A stretch of 64,000 bases of DNA, from assembly GCA_947630485.1 (NCBI GenBank), contig CANRHU010000005.1:1-64000 (forward strand). The letters run 5' to 3'. The stretch is from an uncultured Lachnospiraceae bacterium (lineage in GTDB: Bacteria > Bacillota > Clostridia > Lachnospirales > Lachnospiraceae). The translations under genes were made by a program, and so were the position numbers. Position 1 is the first letter of the stretch; every line of letters begins with the position of its first letter. The notes below the pieces were generated by a model. It saw only the letters and a list, made by a program, of their open reading frames with translations. It made no database searches and had not been told where the DNA came from. This document shows positions 8,852 through 17,793 of this stretch, piece after piece.

Positions 8852-11380
8852 TTATGGAACTATCGTCACGTTGCTGCCGCCCGGCCCATTCAAATTCGAA
8901 TTGCCGGAGGAAGCTCCGGTTCCCGCGCTTCCCGGGCCGGCACTGCTGACGACGCCGGAGGTCACGCCTCCCGGGCCCGCACCGCTGACAACACCGGAGG
9001 CCGCGCCTCCCGGGCCTGTACTGCCGGTGACACCGGAGGTCGCGCCTCCCGGGCCCGCGCTGCTCCCGCCTGTCACGCCGGGCCCGGACGTGCTTCCGGA
9101 CGAAGTCCCGCCCGGTCCCGTGGTTCCGACATCCGCGGAAACTCCCGGGCCCGCGGAAACTCCCGGACCTGACGACGTTCCCGGTCCGGAGCCTGAAGAA
9201 TTCAGCGATCCGTTATAGGAAGGTCCGTTCTGCTGTCTCACAATGCAAATCATATAATCCCGCATGTCGCCATTCTGCGCCTTCACATACACATGAATCT
9301 CGTTAATTCCACTCTGCAGGGAGACCGTTCCGGTTCCGCTGACAGCGGCCGAATCCGAATAAGCGGATGCACTGACCCGAACCTCCGCTACAGAAGGATT
9401 AACAATCAGATCGTACACATTCGTATCCCGGTTAAAGGTCGGCGTCAGCGAGAATCCTTCCACTGACAGCGAGGACAGCTTATTGTTGGGGCTGCCGTCG
9501 CCTGTGGGCTTGACGCACGCCGTTGCGGGCATGTTCAGATAAACCGGTATTTTAAACTGCAGAACCGACGTCTGCTTCAGCTGATCGCTGTATGCCTCCG
9601 AAAGCTTGGCACCCTCGGACGCCGCAGCCTGCACATTGGTCATGTACTGATGCTTATACAGGTTGCTGCCCTGCACGTTAAATTTTTTCAGATAGAATGT
9701 ATCCTGTCCTACCTGCACATAATTGGTTCCGTAATAAAGGGCGCCGCCTGTGATCGATTTATCGATACTGTTCCAGGGTCTTCCATAGCTTCCCGACTGG
9801 GACGCATACCAGAGGCCGCGTTCCGTCGCCTCCATATTGTCGGATCGGTAGGCTTCAATGTTAAAGAAATTATAGTATCCCGCATATCCGGACACCTTGC
9901 CGGAAATGGAATTGCCGGTTCCGCTCGTGCCCTGCTCCTGGATAATCATCGCCGCCAGCACATACGGATTCACTCCGGACTGAATGCCGGCGTTCATGAT
10001 AATATTCACATAATCCGCCGTGGGGGCCGAACCGCCGGAACTCGAAACACCTGGGCCGCTCGCCACCCCGGGGCCATTCGACGCTCCGGGTCCGTTTGAT
10101 GTGCCGGAGCCGCTCGATGCGCCGGGGCCCGAGACAGAGACATTCCCGCCTGACGAACCCACGACACCGGGACCGTTCGTCGCTCCCGGAGCAAGGCTCT
10201 TAATCAGGCCGCTGGTGTCGAACAGGCTGCCCAGACTGCCCAGAATCCGCGGGCTTCCTATACTTCCCGCGGACGCCACGGAACCGGGCGCATTAAATCC
10301 GACATTGGACCGGTTACCGGAGGCGCTGCCCGTGCTCCCGGGACCCTGCAGGCTCACACTGCTTCCCGAGCCCGTACCGCTCCCGGGGCCCTGTGTGCTC
10401 ACGCCCGAATTTCCGCTTACGCCGGGGCCCTGCGTGCTTGTGCTGCTTTTCGAGCCCGTGCCGCTCCCGGGACCTTGCGTGCTCACGCCCGAATTTCCGC
10501 TTACGCCGGGACCTTGTGTGCCCGTGCTGCTTCCTGAGCCCGGCCCCCTCGAAACGCCAGGACCGCCTGCGCTGCTGCCGGCTGAAGTTCCGTAATCACC
10601 GCTCACCGAGGCAGAACCGGACAAAAACGTACCGGAAACCATAGAACGAAGCCCGTCCACCGTCTGTGCCGAGCCATCGTACGTATGAAGTAAAAACTGA
10701 AATACATATTTATCATCCAGGAAATTGCGCGGATCCATATAATAGCTGATCAGCGCCGATGAAGCAGCCACATAAGAACCGCTGTCGAAGGAAGGCCATG
10801 TGCTGGTCTCCCAGTTATAAGCGCCCTCCGCCACGGATTTCCACGAGGAGATGCTGCCGTCATAAACAAGATTCCGCCCTACGAGACTCTCGTTCTCAAT
10901 TACGGTATTCCAATCCAGATTCGTATGCTGGGCTATGAATACCCAGCCGGGATACATCGCGTGAAGCTGCCTCAGAGCCGCTTTATAGCTCTCCGGAAAA
11001 CCCTGCGACACCAGATAGGCCTCGAAATTCATATCGTTGGAATACGCTGCCGGAAAGCGGATATAATCAGACCGGGCATATCCATTTTTCACCGTACCTC
11101 CGTTGCTGAAGCGGATCTGATACCAGACCTTGCCGTCGCTTCCGTTTGTCTCGCCCGTCACCGTTACCGCCGCACCGTTCGTCAGTTTGTCTACGATGGA
11201 ATAACCGGTTCCGGCGCCGCTGCGGACATTGAGCGTGGTCGCATTGACAATCGCCGCACGTTCCACGTCAGCGTAGCTTATAAGACCCGGCAGCAAACCG
11301 TGCCCCGTCACGCTGTTTATCGCCACGATCAGGGCCAGCACGATTGCCGCGCCCCGCCGGATAATTTTCTTCTTCATCAA
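8852..11380 (-). CDS. SH3-domain N-acetylglucosaminidase-like cell-wall protein with Gly-Pro-rich repeats and cadherin-like beta-sandwich
   Basis: Signal peptide, SH3 (TTLNVRSGAGTGYSIVDKLTNGAAVTV), glucosaminidase-like segments (YVNIIMNAGIQSGVNPYVLAAMIIQEQG), C-terminal LSSLSVEGFSLTPTFNRDTNVYDLIV, many GPG repeats. Confidence 0.85.
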   Translation of the reverse strand: MMKKKIIRRGAAIVLALIVAINSVTGHGLLPGLISYADVERAAIVNATTLNVRSGAGTGYSIVDKLTNGAAVTVTGETNGSDGKVWYQIRFSNGGTVKNGYARSDYIRFPAAYSNDMNFEAYLVSQGFPESYKAALRQLHAMYPGWVFIAQHTNLDWNTVIENESLVGRNLVYDGSISSWKSVAEGAYNWETSTWPSFDSGSYVAASSALISYYMDPRNFLDDKYVFQFLLHTYDGSAQTVDGLRSMVSGTFLSGSASVSGDYGTSAGSSAGGPGVSRGPGSGSSTGTQGPGVSGNSGVSTQGPGSGTGSKSSTSTQGPGVSGNSGVSTQGPGSGTGSGSSVSLQGPGSTGSASGNRSNVGFNAPGSVASAGSIGSPRILGSLGSLFDTSGLIKSLAPGATNGPGVVGSSGGNVSVSGPGASSGSGTSNGPGASNGPGVASGPGVSSSGGSAPTADYVNIIMNAGIQSGVNPYVLAAMIIQEQGTSGTGNSISGKVSGYAGYYNFFNIEAYRSDNMEATERGLWYASQSGSYGRPWNSIDKSITGGALYYGTNYVQVGQDTFYLKKFNVQGSNLYKHQYMTNVQAAASEGAKLSEAYSDQLKQTSVLQFKIPVYLNMPATACVKPTGDGSPNNKLSSLSVEGFSLTPTFNRDTNVYDLIVNPSVAEVRVSASAYSDSAAVSGTGTVSLQSGINEIHVYVKAQNGDMRDYMICIVRQQNGPSYNGSLNSSGSGPGTSSGPGVSAGPGVSADVGTTGPGGTSSGSTSGPGVTGGSSAGPGGATSGVTGSTGPGGAASGVVSGAGPGGVTSGVVSSAGPGSAGTGASSGNSNLNGPGGSNVTIVP
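8930..9180. repeat. Gly-Pro-Gly coding repeat tract at the C-terminus of the glucosaminidase-like protein
   Basis: Repeated ...gccggaggtcacgcctcccgggcccgca... encoding GPGGxxSGVxSxxGPGG. Confidence 0.85.
10366..10530. repeat. approximately 78-bp coding repeat, two near-identical copies (STQGPGVSGNSGVSTQGPGSGTGSxS)
   Basis: Duplicated block ...ctgtgtgctcacgcccgaatttccgcttacgccggg... in the DNA and translation. Confidence 0.85.
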
Positions 11381-11463
11381 ATGATCTCCCGCGTATCTTG
11401 TCCGTATTCTTCCTGTCCTGTACTATATATAGAGCTTATTCTACATAATATTACATTATATCC

Positions 11464-11493
11464 ATTATAAGGACATAACCCGCCATATGTCAA
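11464..11493 (-). promoter_or_regulatory. consensus sigma-A promoter upstream of the glucosaminidase-like gene
   Basis: Minus strand TTGACA-18 bp-TATAAT. Confidence 0.7.
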
Positions 11494-11580
11494 CAAAATC
11501 TGGAAATCTTCAAATAATTGCAAAAATCGTAAATAAAAATTAAAGTTTTCTTCCCCGAACCGGGGCCTGGCGGAAATACA

Positions 11581-11605
11581 AAAAACGTGTCACTGGCACG
11601 TTTTT
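11581..11605. terminator. hairpin with flanking A/T tracts (bidirectional terminator)
   Basis: AAAAACGTG-TCACTGG-CACGTTTTT. Confidence 0.75.
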
Positions 11606-11623
11606 GCATACTGACGTAATACG

Positions 11624-11668
11624 AAAAGAGATGCGGCCAAACTTCTGCTGTCGTCCTGCCGCATCTCT
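11624..11668 (-). terminator. Rho-independent terminator downstream of the decarboxylase cluster
   Basis: 11-bp perfect stem AGAGATGCGGC / GCCGCATCTCT with T-tract on the minus strand. Confidence 0.7.
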
Positions 11669-11719
11669 CCTGTAAATTATACGCGCGTACATCCATCCAT
11701 GAATGCACTGTCTATCTGA

Positions 11720-13132
11720 TTAGACCGGATAAGCCTTGCTCTCCTTGTCGGCCACCGTCTGATCCACCTTGGTCTGCTGCGCCTCGCGGTACTGGAAGAA
11801 CTCCTTGGCTACGGCCGGGAACAGGGCGTAGGACAGAACATCCTCATCCTGCTGCTTCCACTGCGCGCACTCCTTCTCGAACTGAGGAAGCTGCGGCGGG
11901 ATCAGATCTGCCGGACGGCAGGTGATCGGTGTGGCGTCGCCGATGATCTTCTTCTGCACTTCCGGATTGAACGGCTTTACGGTCTGACCGAACTCGCCCA
12001 TCATGATCTTCTTGGACTCCTTCGGAACCAGCTTGTAACGCTCGCCGGCGATGACGTTCATAACGGCCTGCGTACCTACGATCTGAGAGGACGGAGTTAC
12101 CAGAGGCGGCTCGCCGAAATCCTTACGGACTCTCGGGATCTCCTCCAGAACCTCGCGGTACTTGTCTTCCTTGCCCGCTTCCTTCAGCTGGCTCACCAGG
12201 TTGGACAGCATACCGCCCGGTACCTGATAGCGCAGGGTCTGGATGTTGACGCCAAGAACCTTCGGATTCAGAAGCCCGCTCTTAAGAGCCTGCTCACGGA
12301 TCGGCGCGAAGTAATCGGCGATCTCCGCCAGCTGCTCCTGATTCAGTCCGGTGTCATACGGAGTTCCGCGGAAGGTCTCAACCATAACCTCGGTAGCCGG
12401 CTGGCTGGTGCCCAGGGCCAGAGGCGACATCGCGGTATCAATGATATCGCAGCCCGCTTCCACTGCCTTAAGGTAAGTCATAGAAGCCACGCCGGAGGTA
12501 TAGTGGGTATGCAGGTCGATCGGAAGCGTAGTGGACTCTTTCAGGGCCGCAACCAGCTCCGCGGCCGCGTAAGGCGTCAGAAGGCCCGCCATATCCTTGA
12601 TGCACAGGGAATCCGCACCCATCTCCTCGATCTCTTTGGCGATGTTCTTCCAGTAATCCAGCGTATAGGCGTCGCCCAGCGTGTAGGAAAGGGCGATCTG
12701 TACATGGGCCTTCTCCTTGTTGGCTGCCTTCACGGCTGTCTGCAGGTTGCGGATATCGTTCAGGCAGTCGAAGATACGGATAATGTCGATGCCGTTGGCC
12801 ACGGACTTCTGCACGAAGTACTCGACCACGTCGTCCGCGTAATGATTGTAGCCTAAGATATTCTGCCCGCGGAACAGCATCTGCAGCTTGGTATTCTTAA
12901 AGCCGGCTCTCAGTTTGCGAAGCCTCTCCCACGGATCTTCCTTCAGGAAGCGCAGGGACGCGTCGAAGGTAGCGCCGCCCCAGCACTCTACGGCATAGTA
13001 GCCGACCTTATCCATCTTATCGATGATCGGCAGCATCTGCTCGGTACTCATTCTGGTAGCCAGCAGAGACTGATGGGCGTCACGAAGGACGGTTTCCACA
13101 ATCTTCACCGGTTTTTTCTGTATCTCAGCCAT
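11720..13132 (-). CDS. oadA: oxaloacetate decarboxylase alpha / transcarboxylase 5S-type carboxyltransferase
   Basis: VKIVETVLRDAHQSLLATRMSTEQMLPI...VECWGGATFDASLRFL; no biotinyl domain in this polypeptide. Confidence 0.92.
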   Translation of the reverse strand: MAEIQKKPVKIVETVLRDAHQSLLATRMSTEQMLPIIDKMDKVGYYAVECWGGATFDASLRFLKEDPWERLRKLRAGFKNTKLQMLFRGQNILGYNHYADDVVEYFVQKSVANGIDIIRIFDCLNDIRNLQTAVKAANKEKAHVQIALSYTLGDAYTLDYWKNIAKEIEEMGADSLCIKDMAGLLTPYAAAELVAALKESTTLPIDLHTHYTSGVASMTYLKAVEAGCDIIDTAMSPLALGTSQPATEVMVETFRGTPYDTGLNQEQLAEIADYFAPIREQALKSGLLNPKVLGVNIQTLRYQVPGGMLSNLVSQLKEAGKEDKYREVLEEIPRVRKDFGEPPLVTPSSQIVGTQAVMNVIAGERYKLVPKESKKIMMGEFGQTVKPFNPEVQKKIIGDATPITCRPADLIPPQLPQFEKECAQWKQQDEDVLSYALFPAVAKEFFQYREAQQTKVDQTVADKESKAYPV

Positions 13133-13204
13133 TGTATAACCTCCTGTTAATTATTCATTAATCATGAACCAGCGGCTGCATGCGCAGCCAGGCTGTTCGC
13201 TATC

Positions 13205-14356
13205 CTACTTCACTCCGAAAATCGCCATAAAGGTGCCGGCCGCCACTGCCGTACCGATAACGCCGGCCACGTTCGGGCCCATAGCGTGCATCAGCAGGAA
13301 GTTGGTCGGATCGGCCTGAGCGCCCACCTTCTGGGACACGCGGGCCGCCATCGGAACAGCGGACACGCCCGCGGAACCGATCAACGGGTTGATCTTGCCT
13401 CCGGTCACCTTGCACATCAGCTTTCCAAACAGAACGCCGGCCGCCGTGCCGACCGCGAACGCGATCAGACCCAGAGCTACGATCTTGATGGTATCCAGGT
13501 TCAGGAAAGCCTCGGCGCTCGTGGTAGCGCCGACGGAAGTACCCAGCAGGATAACCACGATATACATCATCGCGTTGCTGGCGGTCTCGGTCAGCTGCTT
13601 CACAACGCCGCTCTCACGGAAGAGATTGCCAAGCATCAGCATACCGACAAGGGGAGCTGTGGACGGCAGGATCAGGCAGACCACGATCGTAACGATGATC
13701 GGGAACAGGATCTTCTCCAGCTTGGAAACCGGACGGAGCTGCTCCATCTTGATCTTGCGCTCTTCCTCAGTGGTGAACAGCTTCATGATCGGCGGCTGGA
13801 TAATGGGAACCAGAGCCATATAGGAGTAAGCCGCCACGGCGATGGGGCCCATCAGGCCGGTCTGACCAAGCTTGCTGGCCAGGAAGATGGACGTCGGGCC
13901 GTCAGCGCCGCCGATAATCGAGATGGCGGCCGCCGCGCGGTCATTGAAGCCCATGAAGATTGCCATAAAGTACGCGGTGTAGATACCGAACTGGGCCGCC
14001 GCGCCCAGGAGGAAACTCTTGGGATTCGCGATCAGCGGACCGAAGTCGGTCTGGGCGCCTACGCCCATGAAAATCAGAGACGGCAGAATCGCCCACTCAT
14101 CCAGCTGGAAGAAGTAGTACAGAAGTCCGCCTGTACCGGTGGACGAATCCTCCGGGTGCACCATGATGTCCGGATAAATATTCACAAGGAGCATACCGAA
14201 CGCGATGGGCACCAGCAGTAACGGTTCAAATCCTTTTCTGATGGCCAGATACAGGAAGAAGCAGGCCACAGCGATCATAATTAAATTGCCAAAGGACAGA
14301 TTGAGAAACGCCGTCTGCTGAAGAAGATTCGACAATGTCGTTGTAATATATTCCAT
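13205..14356 (-). CDS. oadB: sodium ion-translocating decarboxylase subunit beta
   Basis: Multi-TM protein with GGLLYYFFQLDEWAILPSLIFMGVGAQTDFGPLIANP and ISIIGGADGPTSIF motifs. Confidence 0.94.
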   Translation of the reverse strand: MEYITTTLSNLLQQTAFLNLSFGNLIMIAVACFFLYLAIRKGFEPLLLVPIAFGMLLVNIYPDIMVHPEDSSTGTGGLLYYFFQLDEWAILPSLIFMGVGAQTDFGPLIANPKSFLLGAAAQFGIYTAYFMAIFMGFNDRAAAAISIIGGADGPTSIFLASKLGQTGLMGPIAVAAYSYMALVPIIQPPIMKLFTTEEERKIKMEQLRPVSKLEKILFPIIVTIVVCLILPSTAPLVGMLMLGNLFRESGVVKQLTETASNAMMYIVVILLGTSVGATTSAEAFLNLDTIKIVALGLIAFAVGTAAGVLFGKLMCKVTGGKINPLIGSAGVSAVPMAARVSQKVGAQADPTNFLLMHAMGPNVAGVIGTAVAAGTFMAIFGVK

Positions 14357-14397
14357 GTTAATCCCTCCATCTGAAACCTGCGTTATCTACGCGGTTC

Positions 14398-14775
14398 CTA
14401 GTTTAATGTAGCCAGCGTCGCACCTGATTCCACGGCATCGCCCACAGCCACATTGATCGTGGCGATGGTTCCATCGGAGGGAGCTACGATATCATTTTCC
14501 ATCTTCATGGCTTCCAGAACCATGATGACCTCGCCGCGCTTCACGGCCTGGCCGACGCTTGCCTTGACGCCAAGGATCTTGCCGGGCATCGGAGCGGACA
14601 CCGCAACCGCGCCTGCAGCGCCTGCGGGAGCGGCCGGCTTCGGAGCCGGGGCAGCCTTCGGGGCCGCGGGCTTCGGGGCAGCCTTGGGAGCCGCGGGGGC
14701 AGCGCCTGTGGAAACGCCTTCTTCTACGGTTACTTCATACACATTGCCATTGACTGTGATCGTATAATTCTTCAT
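14398..14775 (-). CDS. biotin carboxyl carrier (biotinyl-domain) protein with Ala/Pro linker
   Basis: Biotinylation motif VLEAMKMENDI after the APKAAPKPAAPKAAPAPK linker. Confidence 0.94.
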   Translation of the reverse strand: MKNYTITVNGNVYEVTVEEGVSTGAAPAAPKAAPKPAAPKAAPAPKPAAPAGAAGAVAVSAPMPGKILGVKASVGQAVKRGEVIMVLEAMKMENDIVAPSDGTIATINVAVGDAVESGATLATLN

Positions 14776-14799
14776 GATATAGAATCCTCCTAATATGAT

Positions 14800-15576
14800 T
14801 TACGCATTTTTCCACTTGCTGTTCGGGACGCGGCGGATCGAGCGGACCACAAGTCCGTCAGCCGGCGCCGCACTCTCGGAAGCTGCCGCGATGGCCGCGG
14901 TGATAACCGCCACCAGTTCCAGATCGTCGGTAACATCCTCCTCGTACTCTGCCGCCGGGACAGGAACGGGAGCGGGCGCGGGCGCCGGGGCAGGAGCCGC
15001 AGCGGGCGCCGATTTTTCTTTCATCTTCTTCTCGATGACGTTGATATACTTAAAGCAGCTGATGAGGAGGCTGATAAAGATCAGCACCAGGAATACGGTG
15101 CCCATGCCCATCAGCGTGTTTAACGCGGCCTTGGTCATGTTCTCGCCCAGGCTGTAGACCGGATTGAAGGTCATGGAAATCATCTGGGCTACCTGATCGT
15201 CGATTCCCAGAACGAATTCGCACTCGCGCTGCTCAAACTGGGCAGTGACCGCGATCTCATAACCGTCGTCAACCTCCGTCACGGTTCCCTCCGGCGAGAC
15301 GGAAACCAACGCTCCCAAATCGCTCTTCAGGCTCTTGTAAGATTCCAGACCTGCCAGGACTCCCGGTTCTGACGCCCCCTGCTCGATGATCATATCGATA
15401 TCGCTCTCCGCCATCGACGTGACCTCCTCGAGGACAGAGCCGGCCGTCTGGATCATATAAGTAGTCATCTGCGGATCAAGCGCGCTTCCGGATTCGGCCG
15501 CCTTTCCGCAGGCCGTCAGGCTCATCAGGCAGAAAACCGTGCAAAGTATCCATACGAAATGCTTCTTAATCTGTTT
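14800..15576 (-). CDS. OadG-like gamma subunit fused to an N-terminal lipoprotein domain
   Basis: Start at MKQIKKHFVWILCTVFCLMSLTACGK (lipobox), DUF3887-like extracytoplasmic segment, then OadG-like TM MGTVFLVLIFISLLISCFKYINVIEKK and AP-rich tail. Confidence 0.82.
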   Translation of the reverse strand, partial: KQIKKHFVWILCTVFCLMSLTACGKAAESGSALDPQMTTYMIQTAGSVLEEVTSMAESDIDMIIEQGASEPGVLAGLESYKSLKSDLGALVSVSPEGTVTEVDDGYEIAVTAQFEQRECEFVLGIDDQVAQMISMTFNPVYSLGENMTKAALNTLMGMGTVFLVLIFISLLISCFKYINVIEKKMKEKSAPAAAPAPAPAPAPVPVPAAEYEEDVTDDLELVAVITAAIAAASESAAPADGLVVRSIRRVPNSKWKNA

Positions 15577-15595
15577 CATACGCCTGTCACCTCGC

Positions 15596-17050
15596 TCAGA
15601 TCGTGCCATGCTTCTTGGCCGGACGATCCTCTCTCTTTGTGAATAACATCTCTAACGCGGCAATCACACGCTTTCTCGTGTCCTCCGCGGGGATAATATC
15701 ATCGACATAGCCGCGCTTCGCAGCGGCGACGGCGCTGGACTGAAGCGTCTGATATTCCGCCGCCTTCTCGCGGATCAGGGCCACAGCGTCATCCGCCTTC
15801 GCGATCTCGTCGGCGTACATGATCTTCGCCGCCGCCTGGGCATCCATCATGCCGATCGCGGCAGATGGCCACGCGTAAACGATATCGGCGCCGCAGGACT
15901 TGCTGGCCATCGTCAGGTAAGCCGTGCCGTATGCCTGTCCGATGATAACCGTCACCTTCGGAACGCTCGCGTTCGCATATGCGTAGGTCAGCTTCGCGGC
16001 CGCCTTCGCCATATGGCGCTCGCTGCACTTATCGGCCTTATAGCCCTTCACATTCACCAGGGTCAGGACCGGAATATTGAATGCGTCGCAGAAATCCACG
16101 AACTCAGCGGCCTTCGCGCAGCCCTCGGCCGTCAGCACCGCGTCGTAGCTTTCCTTCTTCTCGCCCTTCTCGTCAAGGACCTCGCAGCGGTTGGCCACGC
16201 AGCCTACCGTATTGCCGTTTAAGCGGGCGAAGCCCGTCACCATGGAGGGAGCAAACATCGCTTTCGTCTCAAGGAAGAAACCGTTGTCGGAGATCTGTCC
16301 CAGGGCAGCCGCCGTATCGCCCGCGAAGCCTTCCAGGCCCTCGCACGCGCGGTTCAGATCATCCTCGCACACGTCGTAGGACATATCGTCCTCGTTATTG
16401 GCCGGAAGAATGCCGACCAGCTCACGGACCTTCGCCAGAACCTCATCCTCGGTTCCCGCAAAGTCTACCATCCCGGCCTTCTCGCCCTGGAAATCAGCCG
16501 CGGAGGTGTCGCATTTGCCTGCGTAATTGCCATCAACGGCATTCGGGGCGTTGACAAACAGCTTCGCCTTCTTCGTCTCCATAAGGGTGAAATCACTCAT
16601 CGCCGCGGAAACGGCCATACCGCCGCCGCAGGTGCCGAAGATCGCCGAAATCTGCGGGATCACACCGGAAGCCATCGTCTGGCTCATGTAGAGCTGTCCA
16701 AAGCCGTGCAGCGCGTCAGTCGCCTCCTGGAGCCGTAAGCCCGCGCAGTCTACCAGGCCGATGACCGGAGCGCCCATCTTCATGGCCATCGAATAGACCG
16801 CCGCAATCTTCTTCGCGTGCATCTCGCCCATGGAGCCGCCCAGCACCGAAGCGTCCTGACTGTACACATACACAAGGCAGCCGCCGATAGTGCCGTAGCC
16901 CGTCACGACGCCGTCAGCCGGTGTGTCCTTGCCTGTCATGTTGAAATCGGTGGCTCTCGCTGTCACATAAGCGCCGACTTCAACAAAACTGTTTTCATCA
17001 AGCAGCTTTGCAATCCTGCTGCCTGCTGAAGTTTGTGCCGAATTACTCAT
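15596..17050 (-). CDS. mmdA: carboxyl transferase (methylmalonyl-CoA decarboxylase alpha / 12S-type)
   Basis: ARATDFNMTGKDTPADGVVTGYGTIGGCLVYVYSQDASVLGGSMGEMHAKKI...IGQAYGTAYLTMASKS; start chosen at MSNSAQ. Confidence 0.88.
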   Translation of the reverse strand: MSNSAQTSAGSRIAKLLDENSFVEVGAYVTARATDFNMTGKDTPADGVVTGYGTIGGCLVYVYSQDASVLGGSMGEMHAKKIAAVYSMAMKMGAPVIGLVDCAGLRLQEATDALHGFGQLYMSQTMASGVIPQISAIFGTCGGGMAVSAAMSDFTLMETKKAKLFVNAPNAVDGNYAGKCDTSAADFQGEKAGMVDFAGTEDEVLAKVRELVGILPANNEDDMSYDVCEDDLNRACEGLEGFAGDTAAALGQISDNGFFLETKAMFAPSMVTGFARLNGNTVGCVANRCEVLDEKGEKKESYDAVLTAEGCAKAAEFVDFCDAFNIPVLTLVNVKGYKADKCSERHMAKAAAKLTYAYANASVPKVTVIIGQAYGTAYLTMASKSCGADIVYAWPSAAIGMMDAQAAAKIMYADEIAKADDAVALIREKAAEYQTLQSSAVAAAKRGYVDDIIPAEDTRKRVIAALEMLFTKREDRPAKKHGTI

Positions 17051-17198
17051 TTTGCAGTCCTCCATTTTAAAATATTTAGTAGATGGACGCACCAAAGGAA
17101 CATCCATCCAGTGAATCCAATCTCTGCCGATTATAATTGTATCTCAGAGGCAGAAGGATTTCAAGCAGAATTTCAGTCATAATTAAAAAATATCATTC

Positions 17199-17227
17199 TT
17201 TACATCTGTCTGCCTGCGTGATAGAAT
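17199..17227 (+). promoter_or_regulatory. sigma-A-like promoter for the PH-domain gene
   Basis: TTTACA-17 bp-TAGAAT. Confidence 0.6.
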
Positions 17228-17271
17228 AACCATGATTTGATGATTTTATGGGAAAGGAGTTATAACTAACT

Positions 17272-17709
17272 ATGGCTGAATCCGCACACGACGTACCCGA
17301 AATCCTGTGGCAGGACCGGAAGCACCATCTGTGGTTTCCGCTGAGTTTTACCAAGTACTATGTCGAAGACGAGCGGCTGATGGTAAAATCCGGCTTCCTG
17401 AACACCACTCTCGAGGAAGTTCTGCTCTACCGAATCGTGGATCTGACCTGCAAACAGAGCCTGGCCGGCAAACTCTTCGGCACCGGCGACGTCATCGTCA
17501 AGACGCGGGTAGACTCCAGTCCGGAGATCGTTCTGAATCATATCAAGCGTCCCATCGAGGTGAGACGCATGCTCTCCAAGGCCGTAGAGGAGGCCCGCCA
17601 GATGCGCAACGTGGTCGGCAAGGAATTCTACGGCGGTCCCGGAGGCCCGCCTCCGATGGTGGATTTGGACGGAGACGGCATTCCGGATTTCGAGGAACAC
17701 AATCTCTGA
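17272..17709 (+). CDS. bacterial PH-domain protein with C-terminal DxDxDG motif
   Basis: YVEDERLMVKSGFLNTTLEEVLLYRIVDLTCKQSLAGKLFGTGDVIV (bPH_2-like) and DLDGDGIPDFEEHNL. Confidence 0.85.
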   Translation: MAESAHDVPEILWQDRKHHLWFPLSFTKYYVEDERLMVKSGFLNTTLEEVLLYRIVDLTCKQSLAGKLFGTGDVIVKTRVDSSPEIVLNHIKRPIEVRRMLSKAVEEARQMRNVVGKEFYGGPGGPPPMVDLDGDGIPDFEEHNL

Positions 17710-17793
17710 GCCTTTCGTTCCGGGTGTAAAGCGCCGTATGCGGCGGAGTGTTTTTGTGGGGGAAATTTTACTGTTTTAGGAGATAACTGAATC

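Noticed and set aside
8930-9180. Regularly spaced repeats resembling a CRISPR-like array
   Set aside because: Repeats are in frame and encode GPG motifs; there are no spacers of uniform unrelated sequence and no cas genes.
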